A stretch of 64,000 nucleotides of DNA from contig NC_067301.1 in NCBI RefSeq assembly GCF_020740795.1, positions 7,206,501 to 7,270,500 of the forward strand, written 5' to 3'. Origin of the DNA: Apus apus (taxonomy: Eukaryota; Chordata; Aves; Apodiformes; Apodidae). The notes beneath the pieces are model-generated. The model worked only from the letters and a program-made list of their open reading frames with translations. It searched no databases and had not been told where the DNA came from. Shown one piece after another: positions 12,545-25,893 of this stretch; the first letter of the stretch is position 1, and each line of letters opens with the position of its first letter. A program made the position numbers and the translations under genes.

Positions 12545-15500
12545 ATGGCGACTGATCTGTCTGAAGCTGAACCCGTGCATCATAAGGCGCTTCCACTCTT
12601 AACGGGAGCTCAGCTGATCCACACGGACAAGTTAAGTGAGGTAGGGGCTGGCCCGTTCTCCAAGCTTGCCCTTGGATCAGTCCTGCTGAAGGTTACTCAG
12701 AACTTTCTCCCCTGCTTGTAGGAAACTCAACTGGGAGACTGATATGGCACTCTCCTTCCCCTTCCCTGCTTCCCTGAGACATGTTTGTCAGCCTCCTCAA
12801 ATGCTCATCTCATTTAATCTGGAATAGAAAAGAAATTCTTTCTTTTGTAACTGTAAACCACAAATCTGTCCTCTCCTAGTATGCTTCAAAAAGCTGATTT
12901 GAGGGTTACAGTCTTTTATTAAAATTCTGAAAAATCTAAAATGTAGCCAGAATATTTCTACATACGCTGCTTTGATTTGCTTTAATCCCATCTCTAAACC
13001 TTGCTGGCTCTTCCCAGTATCTCTCCTGATTTTCCTGTACCTTTTCCAGAAAGCTGAGGACGACGCGATGCCGATCCGCCGCACGGTGAATTCTTCTTCC
13101 AGGGAAACTCCTCCCAAAAGCAAACCTGCTGAAGGTGAAGAGGTCAAAGCAGGTATGCTGATAGTTCTACAGCAAATTGTTCATGTGGAGCCAAAGAGGC
13201 TTCTGTTCTGAAACTTCTGAAAAAACCCACCTTACTGCCATTATTAAAATACTACTAATGCTCAGCTTCTTTTGACAGGCTTTTCCTGGATTGCTGGGAA
13301 GTTGTATTTTGCAGCCTCTCTTTCAGTCTGAACCCATTTGTTTTGTCCTTCATAACCTGTGGTAAAGCCTTGACATTGCAGATAGGAAAATACAGCTACA
13401 TCTAGGCTCTTTTAATCCAATCAGGGTAGAAATAGTGAAGTTTCAGTAGTGTCAGAAGAGAGCTTGAGATCAAAATGTGGAGTTAATGAGTGGCAAAACA
13501 AAGTATTTAATTTTTTTCCTTTTCCTGAACAAAAGGCTTTTACCATGATGTGTCATAAAATCTAGTCCAATATTAATGTGTCTGGTCTTGGCAGCTTCAC
13601 CTTGGTTTCTCAGAATGTGTCACTTCAGTATCGTACACAGTTTATTTCTCTGACTTGCTTTTGACTTTCCCTCCTCTTTGGTGTCAAAAATAAATTAATT
13701 GCATATGAATCTAACTGTTATTGCACCGAGTATTTTGAATCCATGTTGCCTCCATGGGAAAACTCTGCACAGGAACATAGTGGGAGTGCTTAAGCTCCTT
13801 CTCAGGGCTAGAGAACATGCCCATGGAGCAGCTATGGCAGTCAGCTCTTGATCCAAAAAGTGATTAATGACAGGTTATATGCATCTTATCCAGCAGGCAG
13901 CCTGTCTCTGAGCTATTCTCAGCTAAATATACTGGAGTTAATTTGCTTGGTAAGTTGATTTCTGACTGGATTTGCTCCTGCTGATAGAGGAGTGCTTCTG
14001 CAAATGCACGTGCCATCTAAAGCTTTGCCAAGTCTGGAAAAAAATGGGATTGAACAGTTAGAATCCTTCAGGTGCCACAGGGTGTGGTGCAAACAGCAGC
14101 TCTTGAAGATAAGTTGGTTGTAAACAAAGCTGCTTGTCTGTACCTGTCCAGATTCCTTACAGATAGGTAAGGTTTTGCACCTTTTTGAGTTGAAAATGCA
14201 TAAAACTCAACCAAGGGGAAATTCTTGGTGTTTCCTGGTTCTTATTTCCTCCTCCTTCCCCCACCCAGGCCTTTCTCATGAGAGATGGTGGCAACAGTAA
14301 CTTCTGGATTTAGGGGAGGACTGGGGGAATTAGTTAATTGATCCTGTTTGAAGTGATTCTGGCATTTGATGGCTGATTGCACCTTACTGAAGCTCTTTCA
14401 GTAGTTTCATTCACTTCTTAAGTTACATTCAAATCATCTGTTTAAATTAAAGATGAAAAATTGCCTAGTGGGGAATAATTTTTGGGGTGTGTTCTTAAAC
14501 TTCTATTCCCCCCACTGCCTTCCTGAAGAACAGGAGCTAGTTTTAGGCAGGAACTTGATGCATTTTCATATATTTCTAGATGCAGAAGTCACCTCTGAGG
14601 AGTCTGCCTCTGTTGGAGAAGAACAAGAGACTGAAACCCTGCCTACTGCATCCAGTGAAGCAGAACAGCCAAAGGAACCTGAGAATGAAGGGAAGGGGGA
14701 AACAAAGTCCTCAGAGGAAACCAAAAAAGAGTAAGGCTTGTTTAGTGCTGAATTCAGATAGTTGGGAGAATTGTGTAGAAAGTCAGGTTCTAGACATAGA
14801 AGAGATGGTGGGAGAGATGGGGAAAATATGATGAGTCCCTTAAAAAGGTGCTCATGTTTCTCAGGAAGAAGCTAGTAATCAAGTGTACCTTCTGCTCTAG
14901 AACATGTGTAAGGCTAAATATCAAAGGTCTCTTTTTTCTAATAGAAACATCAGAATGTTCTTTTATGTTCTTTTCAGTGTCAAATGTTCTGGGCTTTGTT
15001 GTTGTTGTGTTTCTGCTTGTTGGCTTGTTTGACAGTGTCTCTTGTCTTCCAATTGCTTTGTGTTTTTCCTAAGAGAGAAAGACCAGTCTAAGGAAAAGGA
15101 GAAGAAGGTGAAAAAGACCATTCCTGCATGGGCTACTCTTTCTGCTAGCCAGCTAGCCAGAGCACAGAAGCAAACTCAGATGGCTGCCACCTCACGTCCC
15201 AAAATGGATGCGATTTTAACTGAGGCCATCAGGGTAAGCAGGAGACAAATGTTTCTTTTGTTCTTCTGAAGCAAAGCAGAATAATTTGTGCACCCAAAAT
15301 CCACCATTTCAGCTTGCTGATGGTGCAGATGATAGTGCTGGCTGTTAGCAGGCAGGCATGCCTCTGCTTGGAAGCCCACAGAGGTGAAATGTGAGTCCAT
15401 GATGATCATGAGAGGCCCTGTAGCTCATTTCTTTGTTTAGAATTTGTTTCCCTCCCAAATTACATTATTAGAAACAGCTATGATGACATAATGTGGTTGA

Positions 15501-18500
15501 TTGCTGTCATCATTTAATTTGGTGTGCCTTCTAGCCATATTTAATTTGATTTACCTTGATTAATCCATCTATTTCATACATGCTGTTTTCAGCTTTAGCT
15601 GTTTCTGATTCAGGACAGATGGAGATACTGTAAACTTGCATTCCAAAGTAGTGCTTGTCTTGGTTTACTGTGTCCTGGTTCTAGGAAGAGACCTGTGTTG
15701 TAGTTATACTGCTGTCCCCTTGAGGTTTGGTTCACACACTGCCCTTCACAGGAGGCCTGGGCTCCATCAGTTGGAATTGCAAGATGGCTTTTCCAGCTGC
15801 TGTATCTTCCAGTGCCTGAAGGGGTCCAGGAATGCTGGGGAGGGACTCGAGACAAGGGCAGGGAGGGATGGGATGAGGGGGAATGGATTAAAACTGGAAG
15901 AGGGAGATTGAGGTTGGACATGAGGAGGAAATTCTTCAGTGTGAAGGTGGTGAGACCCTGGCCCAGGTTGCCCAGGGAAGCTGTGGCTGCCCCATCCCTG
16001 GCAGTGTTGAAGGGCAGGTTGGATGGGGCTTGGAGCAGCCTGGGCTGGTGGGAGGTGTCCTTGCCTGTGCGGGGGGGGTTGGATCTAGATGATATTTAAG
16101 GTCTCTTCCAATCCAAACCAATCTGGGATTCTACGATGAAAATACAAAATTCAACTTAGGTTTTTTAGTTGTTTACTAATGTCAATCCTCCATCATATTA
16201 AAAAAAAAATTGTCAACTTTTTCTGACTGATCACTCTCTCTGACATGAGGAAGATGACTGACCAGTTGTGCAGCACTGGTTTGCCAAAAGGTGCCTGTTG
16301 TAGTGTTGTGGTGCTTCTGCCACGGCTTGTAATTGCTTCAGAATTGGAGAGCAGTTAGTGTGTGTTTGCTGCTCCTGTATTGTCTGCTCTCCAGCCACTC
16401 TGAGGGAGAAAGTGAAGTATTTTTTCAGTTGTATTTTATCCTCTTGAGTGGGGCACAGGCCAGCCCTGGCATCCTGTGCTGATCAGGAGCAGGGCAGTCT
16501 CTCTTCTTGCAGTATAGTTTCAGGGCAGGTGGTTTCTCCTAACGTTTTGCTCCTGTTCCAGGCTTGCTTTCAGAAGACTGGTGCATCGGTGGTCGCAATA
16601 CGTAAATACATCATCCACAAATACCCTTCCCTGGAGCTGGAGAGGAGAGGCTACCTTCTAAAGCAGGCACTGAAAAGGGAGCTGGAGAGAGGAATCATCA
16701 GGCAGGTAAGAGTTGCTTTGTGCAGGTGGTGGTACTGAATGACACAGGGGTCTCTTGAACTCCCTTAGCAGGACTCGGGGATGATCATGGTCTCCTTCAT
16801 GGTGCTTTATCAACCTCTGGTTCCACTTTGTTAGACACTGGCAGAATTCCAGCCTTGTTTTGTCAGTCAGATACTTTGCACTGTTGCCTTTTGTGCAATT
16901 TCTGACAGTTTCTTGGTGTTGTGTCATACAGCATTGCAGCAGCATGTGTCTTCAGACTGAGTCCAGCAGTGTCACTTCTGCAGCAGCCTGTTTCTCTTAA
17001 CACTGTGATACCTGGTAGGATGATCTGCTCAGGACAGCAGAGGATTTTATTAATGTCTGGCTGTGGTTTCTGATCTTACTGAAGTTTCAGTGGGTTCAAG
17101 TCAGGCCTCTGCCAAACTAGCCCATCCCCAGGATGACAGTGCATTTAAAATGTGCCTAATTATGTCAGTTAGCCTCCTTCAGCTTCTTGTTATTCTGAGT
17201 TACTCTGTTAAAGACTGAAATGGACTTCCTTTTCATCTAGGTGAAAGGAAAGGGAGCTTCTGGGAGCTTTGTGGTGGTGTCCAATACAGGAAAAACTGTT
17301 CCAAAAGCCAGAGACAGAAAGGTAAGATGGATCATTTTAAACATTATTCTGAAAAATCTTGTACTGAAACCCACATGCAACCTAACCCCAACCCAACAGT
17401 GTTCTCCTCATTGCTGTGCTTTTCCTCCCCAAGTACAGTAATGAAAACACCTGTTCCACTAAAACCAGAATCAGAAAGCTAGTATGAGCAATTAAAGCCA
17501 AGCAGAATAATAACAATCTTTGCTTTAAAATGTTTAGATTAAACCCGTAGGGCTTTGGTTCAGAGGCAGAAAACTGAGTAACCATGAAGCTCCTCTTTTG
17601 TCTTTACCTGGTAGAGAGAGATGCCTCTCAGGTATTGTAAGAGAGCTTTATGCTGCTGCTTCTGTTATATCTGTTGCATGGATAAATGGTGGACCTCAGT
17701 TTTCAGGACTGACAGATGAACATTTTTCCATCAGCTTTGAGGGCAGAGGGAGGAAGAAGAAAATGTCCTCAGGCTCTGGAAGAAAGCTGCTGATGTTTGG
17801 TGTATATTGCTCAGAGGTGGTAAAATGTGATGTTGGTTTTTTTGAGCCATGTCCTCATGACTGGTTGTGGTTCCAGCACTGCTGTTCTCCACCCCCTGCT
17901 GCTCTGGGTGTGTGAAACACGTTTCTAACACTGCAGTTACAAAATGCTTTGCTGGATTTGCCCATCCCCTTGTGGCTTAGATGGGTGAGCCCAAAGAGTC
18001 TGGTAACCCCTTGGTCCTTATCTCCTGCCTGCTGGGGAGACCAAAAGCCCTAAACCTGAAGGAAGCAGCAATACACTTGGTACTAGGGCACTGCAGGAAA
18101 TTAGTGGCAGGGTCACTCCTTTTCAACTAGATCTCGCTGGCTCCACCAGAAGTTTGAGCAAGGCACCTGATAACTGCTAACACATCACTCTTACCTGCAG
18201 CTTACTGGGGTCTTTGTTCCTAGGTACTTTCTCTGTGTTGCAGCAAAACCAACAGCTTGCTTTTGTTTTTTGGTGAATTCATCTCACAGCTGAGCAGCTG
18301 GCTGGGTGAGCAGCACCCTCACCTGACTGGTGGCAAAGCTGCTGTTCAGCATCAAAATCATGAAACCTCAGCACATTTCCCCACTGTCTTTTCTGTTAAA
18401 AGAACAGACTCTCTTTTTTTTGTTTGTTTTTCTGATCATAACCTCCTCAAAGTAACAAAAGGATGGAGGAACATTCAGGAGTGTTGGCTTCAATCAAGAT

Positions 18501-21500
18501 TTCATTCTGCCAGTGGAAAAAAAAATTGCACTCTTGTTCAGCTGTTCATTTCTGGGAAGATTTGGCCTGTGTCAACAGGTCTTGCCTTTGATGTTTTTTG
18601 TTTCATGTCAGTTTGTCATTTTCACCTGTATCATTGAAGGGTGGCAGAGGAAAGTGTCTGTAGAAAGAGGAAGGAAACCGTTAAAAATGCAGATGTGGTT
18701 AAACACTCAGCAGTTTATATTTGTAAAACTTTCCTCCTATGAAAATTCCAACCAGATTTGCTCAATTGTACTTAATCTGCTAAACTTTAGAAATAGTTAA
18801 TTTAAAGAGCTGCCCTACAAAACTTGATTTTCCAGATCTGTGGCCAGTGTCAGGGACACTTCTCCCCACCTGGGCATTGCTGGTTCAGAAAACCCAGAGT
18901 TTTACACCCCACTGATGTGTAAAAGTGTCTGTATTTCAGAAAAGCACTTCAGCCCTGACTGCAGAGCAGCAAGTCAAGCTGGAAGATGTCCTGCCTCTGG
19001 CTTTCACCCGCCTCTGTGAGCCCAAGGAGGCTTCTTACAGCCTGATCAAGAAATATGTGTCTCAGTATTACCCCAAACTCAAGGTAGATATAAGGTAGGT
19101 GCAGGAATTCACCTTGGCAAGCAGAGCTGCAGAGCAGCAGTGAAACTGCCTTCCTCTGGCTGTGCCTCACTTGCTGATTGTTCAGTTCAGTGTTCTAGCA
19201 GGCAGGTGGTGCTCTGCCTCACAGAGCCTGCAGGAGAGCTTGAGGAAAAGCTGTGCCCACACCCAATCTTTGTTCCTGCTACCGACATCAGCCTTGCTCT
19301 GCACATCTCCATCCTTAACCAAAACCAGATCCCTTTAGCTGCCTGGATATGAAGGCCTGTCCTTGGCATCTTGTCCCACCTGGTTCTGGATGCTTTCATA
19401 GTAACCTTTCTGGTTGCCCACATGGAGTGGGTCAAGGCTTGGGTAGGAAGCAAATCTAGGAGAGCCCTGTGCAAGTGCTTGTTTGTCTGTGGGCTGACTG
19501 ACTCCTTGCCCACCGAGTCCAATTGTGCTTTTCAAAATGTGTAAGTCCTTCCAAGTGAGGCTTGTCTGTTCCTGGGTACACAGTGACACCAAGAGAGCTC
19601 TGCAGCTCAATTCCCACTGATGTACATTATTCTTCTCCTGTAATCAGCACTTGCTGACAGAGCTCCATTTAAAATGTCTGTCTGTAGGCAGATCCCACTC
19701 TAAGCACTGCTTTGTGGGAAGTGTTGTTTCTCTGTTTGTGTTTTCAGCTGCCAGTCTGTGTCACTAAAGCTTTATCCTCCTGCATTTCAGGCCCCAGCTA
19801 CTGAAGAATGCCCTGCAGAGAGCTGTAGAGAAGGGCCAGTTAGAGCAGATCACAGGGAAGGGAGCATCTGGGACGTTCCAGGTCAGAGCCAGAGTTTATC
19901 TTCCTTTGTTGACTGTACTGACTGCAAACCTTGGATATAACTTAATGCACCCTCCAGCCTGTCACATTCAGGAGTTGTCAAACTATGAAGCAGTAGGACT
20001 CTTACCCTCCTCTTGGTCTACATTTCTGGAGCAGACCCCCCTGCCTTCCTTGCTTAGTGTGCTCCACACGTTGCTTCAGCTCTGACTCACTAGCACAGTA
20101 GGGGAGCTGGTGGGGTAAGCTTTCCTTCCCATCACTGATTGTAAGTGCAGCAGGTTCCCCAGATGCCTGCAACGTCTCTTTTTATCATGTCTATGCCATA
20201 GAAGTCCCTTGGGTACATTTGGTATGTGGGTTGGAGGAAGATCTGATGTATTGCTCAGTAGCAAGTCTAGAGAAGGCCACAGAGATGATCCCAGGGCTGG
20301 AGCAGCTCTGCTCTGGAGCCAGGCTGGGAGAGTTGGGGTGTTCAGCCTGGAGAAGAGAAGGCTCCAGGGAGACCTTAGAGCAGCTTCCAGTGCCTGAAGG
20401 GGCTCCAGGAAAGCTGGGGAGGGACTTGGGATGAGGGGGAATGCATTAGAACTGGGAGAGGGGAGATGTGAGATTCTAGGAAAAAATTCTTTGCTGTGAG
20501 GGTGGTGAGACCCTGGCCCAGGTTGCCCAGGGAAGCTGTGGCTGCCCCATCCCTGGCAGTGTTGAAGGGCAGGTTGGATGGGGCTTGGAGCAACCTGGGC
20601 TGGTGGGAGGTGTCCCTGCCCATGCAGGGGGGTTGGATCTAGATGATCTTTAAGGTTCCTTCCAACCCAAACCAGTCTGGGATTCTGTGATTCTATATCT
20701 TCTTCCCTGAGTGACAGACCCTTAGATTGCCACATCCTTGCGGTGTGTTTGGGGACTTAGGACAATGTGTTACCAGTAAAAAGCACACCAGGCCAGTTGA
20801 CTAATAGGCCTGTCTCCCAGTTACAGCTGGGAGAGCAGCCTTCCCTGTGCAGTGTTTTAATATAAAACATATCTGTGCTAATGCAGGAGCGCCGACCCAC
20901 CTGGTGCAGAGGAGCTTGTCCTGACCTGGTTTGGGAGAATTTTGTCTTGATGCTTTTCTCTTCCTCCTTGGAAAATAGCTGAAGAAGTCAGGGGAGAAGC
21001 CCCTGCTGGGTGGGACTCTGATGGAAGACGCCATCCTGTCGGCTATTGCGGCCATGAACGAACCGAAGACCTGCTCCACCACAGCCCTGAAGAAGTATAT
21101 CCTGGAAAACCACCCAGGGACCAACTCCAACTTCCAGGGTAAAGTATTTCCCCATGCTGAAGGAGAGCCCTGCAGATGTGTCTGTGCAGCACCTTTAAAC
21201 TCTTTCTGTTGAGCTTGCTGGGGAACTGACAGCTGCTGGGCTCTTTGTGCTGCAGAGATGCTCAGTGTTTTTAATTCCCATCAGTTCCTTTCAAGCCTGA
21301 CAAAGGCAGGTTTCTGAGACATAATGCATGTTTCTCTTGTCTAGAGCACATTCCCAGGAAGGGGGAATAGCATTTTAGTAGTTTATTGTTCTTAAATCAC
21401 CAAGTGATTTCATCTGTCTCTCTGTATTCTGAAAGGCTGCAGTTTGGCAGAAAATGCAGTTCCTGTTGCTTTTTGCTTAGAGAAGTTGCACGTTCTAACT

Positions 21501-24500
21501 TTAAAAAACAAATTCACAAGCCCCACCCTCTTGTTGATTTGCTTGAGGTCTTTCTTTGGCTCTGCTTTTAAAAGGTTAAACTAGTGAAGAGAGAAACTAA
21601 ACCTGTTGTGTTTGGAAAGAGCTTTTGCATGTCTTTGTTCCCAGGAATGACATTAATGTGTGTTTTGACTTCTGCATTAGCAGAAGCAATGTTAACAGAC
21701 TTTAGATCTTCTAATTATTTGGTCTGAACCCCAGTGCAGTTGTTTCATTGAGGCTGGAGGTCATTTGAAGCAGGATGAGCTAACAGCAGTCTCAACTAGA
21801 AGTCAAAACCCAAAAATAGATCAGTTTTTCCCTGTGGTGTCAGTGCTGGTGCCATCCCTCAGGGCAGGGTGCTGATCCTCAGGAGAGAAGCTCGCTGATC
21901 CCACAGTCTGCACCTGGAGCAGGGATCAGCACAGCCCTTTGATGCAGGGCTTACAGACACCCAGAGGAGCCCAGGTTCCCTTGCAGCACTGTGGGCTAAA
22001 GAAGTGGCCTTAGCCCTTATGTCCAGTAGGGACTGATGTCAAGTGTGGCTTCTTAATCCTGGGGCAGGGAAAAGGGTTTCCAGCCTCCTTAAGCCCTTGC
22101 ACAGTTTATTTGCAGGACTGCTGGAAGTGCCCTTGTCCTTTGAGGCTTGTGTTTAGCCAGCCTGCAGTGCCTGCCAGTCTTGCAAGTCAGATAAGGAAAT
22201 TTCAGCTTGCAATCTGTTGTTTTCTTTGTCCTTCCCTTACATAAAAGAAATGTTGATGAGCTCTGCTGTGTTTTAAGGAGGAAGATCCAAGGAGATCAGG
22301 AAGCAGGCGGGTACACACTGCAGAGCCAGTGCTCTGCACCCTCCCCCTTTTGTTCCTTATACTCATAACTGGACTTGACTAGAGTCAAATCCTTTACATG
22401 CTGCTAGTGATCTTTGGTACCCAGAGTAAAAACAGCCTCATTTTTGTGTGTTACTCGTGGTTTTTAAAGACTTCTTGAACCATGATGATCCTAATGTTGA
22501 AACACTCATACTTCAATGGATACAATCAGCTCAGTTGGCTGTGCAAGCTTCCCCAGTGCCATACAAAAGAAACCATTTCAGCAGAGGGAGCCTGTGGGCT
22601 GGTGAAGGTGTGGTGCTGGCCCAAAGGATCCTCTTGCTGTGAAATGTCAGTCATTGCAAAAAGCTCTTCAGGAGTATTGAGTTCAGGTGGTAACAGTGAA
22701 AACCTCTGCATTAATCACACAGAACAGATCCCGCTGACACCTCAGCCAGCATGTTTCTTTGGATCTCTCTCTTTCCATTCCTCCAGTGAACCTCTTTGGA
22801 ATGTGCTTGAGGGCAGGCCTTGCTTTTCCCTTGCTTTGGAGTGAGCTAAATATGTAAATGGTCCCTCTGATTCAAGCTGAAAATGGTTTTGAACTGACTA
22901 AACAACTTCAGCCCTTTGCCAGAGACAAAGATGCTCTCTACTTGTGCAGTTTCAGCTACAGTTCTTACACAGTGCACAATGGAGCAGAGGAGTGGAATCA
23001 AAAGCATGTTTGTCATATTTCTAGACACAAAAAAAACCTACCCCAAACCACAGAACAGGGACAGATGCACCACAGAAGAAATTTAGAACAGGAGGAAGGC
23101 ACAACCAGGGTGAAGACTTTGAAGACCAGGTTTAAGAAAGCTGAGACTTGGGTTAACTTTGAGCAGTAGTTACATGGCACTGTTGAGTGCATGTATAAAA
23201 GGGGATCTCTTGATCATGACTTCAGAAACCTGCTCTGTTCTTATCATCTTCATCTGGAGAATTTAAAGCCACATTTGCCAGGTGGTCAGGAACAAACACT
23301 TGTATCTTCTACCTGAAAATTAACAGCAAGAGGATTTCCCTTTGAATAAGACATACTAAAGTTTCTAAACACAGTGGTCTAGCTGGGTCTTAGCCACAGC
23401 AGCTGCTTTTTGAGTGCAGAAGGAAACATCTGGTGATGTCTTCAAAAGTCATGGGTCCTCAAGTGCTGTTTGGCTCCTCTGAGGTGTCCTGGGCAAAGGA
23501 GGCTTCATGCTGACTCCATCTCTGATCCCAGGGCACTGCAGAGAGAAGTGAGGTTAGACAAGTGGGTCAAGGCAGTAACACAACTTCTGTTTAATTTTTT
23601 CCACAGTTCATCTACTGAAGAGAACCCTGCAGAAATGTGAGAAGAATGGCTGGATGGAGCAAATTTCTGGCAAGGGCTTCAGTGGGACCTTTCAGCTTTG
23701 CTTCCCTTACTACCCTAGGTAAGGAGCTGGGCTGTAAAATGATATGCAAGATAAAAATGGTGTTCAAGTTAAGTGTTTCCTGAGCCAGCCAGACAGCACT
23801 GCTGAAGTTCACAGGTCAACCTCCTGTTTACAAGGAAGTTTGTAGGGGGTTTGATAACGGATGAACCACAGTGTTGTCACCCATGATAATGACACGGGTA
23901 GCACCAAGTGGTGTCTCTGGTGGACATAAAGCCCTTTTAACAGCCAAAATATTGGGCTCAATACCCTCAGCTACTCTGTCATGATCCTTTTTTTGCAGGG
24001 TGGGACTATTTAACTGTTCCCATCCTGAAAGAAACTTGCATGAGCAGAGAGAGTGTGTTGTTCTTAACACAAAGATGCTCCCTGGGAGTAGGACCCAGCT
24101 GCCTGCCTGTCATGCTGCTGATGTGGAGGAGAGAGAGGTGGGAGGAGGGAAGATGACCTAGATTAGCTTTTGTGAGACTAACCCAGCCTTTCTCCTGCTG
24201 GAAGCATATATTGTGCTGGACCACACGAAGCCCAGAGATGGGGACTCAGTGTCCCACAAAGAGCCAAGTGGCAGTGTAGTCATTAAAGTCTCTGCTTCCC
24301 ACCTCCTTTTATTGCACACGTCCTCAGTGGCTTCAGCCTGTGTTCAGAGCCACTGAAGTCTGATCTTGGCCCTTTGCTGTCTGCCTTCCTGGGTTTGTGC
24401 AGGAGGAACAAAGAGGAGAGAACCAGAGAAACGGCAGCTCAGGGCTGGAGCATTCCTGGTGACTGAGCTAAATAACACTGGGTTTGGGTGGCAAACACAG

Positions 24501-25893
24501 ATGTTTTGGGGGTATTTCTGGATTAGGCTGAAAGCTGTAAGCTTACAGGAGGACAGGCAGCAGTGCCTGGTGGGAGCCAGGGTTCCCCAAGGCTTGCAGA
24601 CTCTGGAGTGGTATCTTCAGAAGACAGTCACACTGACAAGAACCCTCTTGCAGCCCAGATGTGCTCTACCCAGAGAAGCAGCAGGATGAGGACTCGGAGG
24701 AATCTGATGAGGATGAAGAGGATGAATCTGAGGAGGAAGAAGAATCTGAAGAGGAAGAGTCTGAGGAGGAAGAGCCACCACCAAAGAAGAGGTATGGTAG
24801 CATGAGAGAGAAATGGACTCTTGGATTAAATACAAGTGACTGTCACAGCTGCAGAGCACAGAGGCTTGTCTCTTGCTGTGGTCATTTGTCCACAAGGCTG
24901 TTGTTTAGGAGTTGTTGGAAGAAGTTTCTAATTATAGTTGGACTCTTAGAGCACTGTGAGGATGAGGACTTCTCCAGGTGTGTAGTCTGCAGAGGAATTG
25001 CCTTGCTCTGGAGATACTGATCTCCCTTAGTCCAAAATTTGAAGCAAACCTCTTTTTCCTCCAGATTAAAGAAGAACCTGTAATTTATTCTTCAGGCTCC
25101 TAAAGTTGCCTTTGTGCTTTACGGAAGTGTGATGTTCCACAGGAGACTTTTTCTACTTATTGATTCCTCAGGAAAACTTTTTCCCTGTTTGCAGTTCTGT
25201 AGCCAGATGTGGAACTTGCCTCACTCAGAATGTGGGTCTAAGATAAATGTTTTGTTAAGTGATAAAATCCCATGTAGGGAAGAGAGTTAGTACTTGGGTC
25301 TCTGGTTGTTCTGCCAGTTAATTCATTGTCATGATTTGTGTGTTTCTGCCTAATGAAAGAGTTTCAAACCTTGCTGGCAGAGCACTGAGAGGACTGAGAA
25401 GTTCTCAGTGAGGTGAGATCTACCAGCAGAGTTCTTGCTCCTTGGGATTTAGCTAATGAAACGTATTGCTGCAGAGAGGAGCATCCGTGGTGATGAAGAA
25501 CAAGGATGCCAAGATCTGCTTCATTTATGCAAATTGATGAGAGCAGCTCTGCTCTGGGAAGCATTTGTTCCTCCACTGAGATCTTGTGCTGCCTTTCTTT
25601 CTGACAGGATGCAGAAGAGGCCGCCTCCGAAATCCCGCAGCAGGGCCCCTCCCATGAAGCGAAGAGAATCCAAACCCAAGCCAAGAAAAACCCCTGCAGC
25701 CCACCGGGGGAAAGCAAAGCCCCCTCCCAAGGTTAAAACCCCTGCCAAGAAAGCCAAACCAGCAGCCCCAGCCATCAAGAAACCCTCTGGTGGCAGCTCT
25801 TCCAAGAAACCAGCAGCCAGTGGGAGGAAGGAAGTGAAATCCTCTGCCAAGGGCAAATCCACCATGAGGAAATCTCTCCGGGCAAAAAAGTAA
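12545..25893 (+). CDS. HP1BP3: Heterochromatin protein 1-binding protein 3 (12 coding exons, 558 aa)
   Basis: Nuclear chromatin protein related to linker histone H1. In mammals it binds nucleosomes and HP1 and helps compact heterochromatin. Coding exons: 12545-12640, 13050-13152, 14580-14730, 15074-15233, 16562-16705, 17241-17321, 18940-19094, 19791-19881, 20979-21138, 23607-23718, 24654-24791, 25608-25893. All junctions are GT-AG and phases fit. The ATG opens MATDLSEAEPVHHK, as in mammals. Residues about 67-130 are Glu/Ser/Lys-rich. Three H15 winged-helix domains follow, at about 154-230, 253-328 and 336-410, each closing with a KGxSGxF-type wing. Then come an acidic Asp/Glu tract (about 428-460, exon 12) and a Lys/Pro/Ala-rich histone-tail-like C-terminus ending LRAKK. 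Length matches the human protein (about 553 aa). The HP1-binding PxVxL site reads QQVKL at 255-259. No frameshift or internal stop. Confidence 0.97.
13153..14579 (+). other. HP1BP3: HP1BP3 intron between coding exons 2 and 3
   Basis: AT-rich intron with no recognisable repeat or RNA gene. Donor GTATGC; the acceptor is a T-rich tract ending TTTCTAG. Confidence 0.7.
15800..16140 (+). mobile_element. CR1 LINE fragment, sense
   Basis: Truncated young-type CR1 in the HP1BP3 intron between coding exons 4 and 5. It carries the conserved core GGGCAGGTTGGATGGGGC and the 3' end GGGATTCTACGATGAA. Confidence 0.93.
17322..18939 (+). other. HP1BP3: HP1BP3 intron between coding exons 6 and 7
   Basis: 1.6 kb intron; no repeat family, exon or RNA gene recognised. 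Confidence 0.65.
20268..20698 (+). mobile_element. CR1 LINE fragment, sense
   Basis: Truncated CR1 in the HP1BP3 intron between coding exons 8 and 9. It is among the best-preserved copies in the window and ends GGGATTCTGTGATTCTATA, nearly two intact octamers, so it is relatively young. Confidence 0.95.
21139..23606 (+). other. HP1BP3: HP1BP3 intron between coding exons 9 and 10
   Basis: 2.5 kb intron with no recognisable CR1, exon or RNA gene. Donor GTAAAG; acceptor TTTTTTCCACAG. Confidence 0.65.

Noticed and set aside
20076-20735. 219-codon minus-strand frame, plus similar frames at 33647-34354 and 10613-11005
   Set aside because: All are the antisense translation of CR1 3' UTRs; identical peptides recur at every young CR1 copy.
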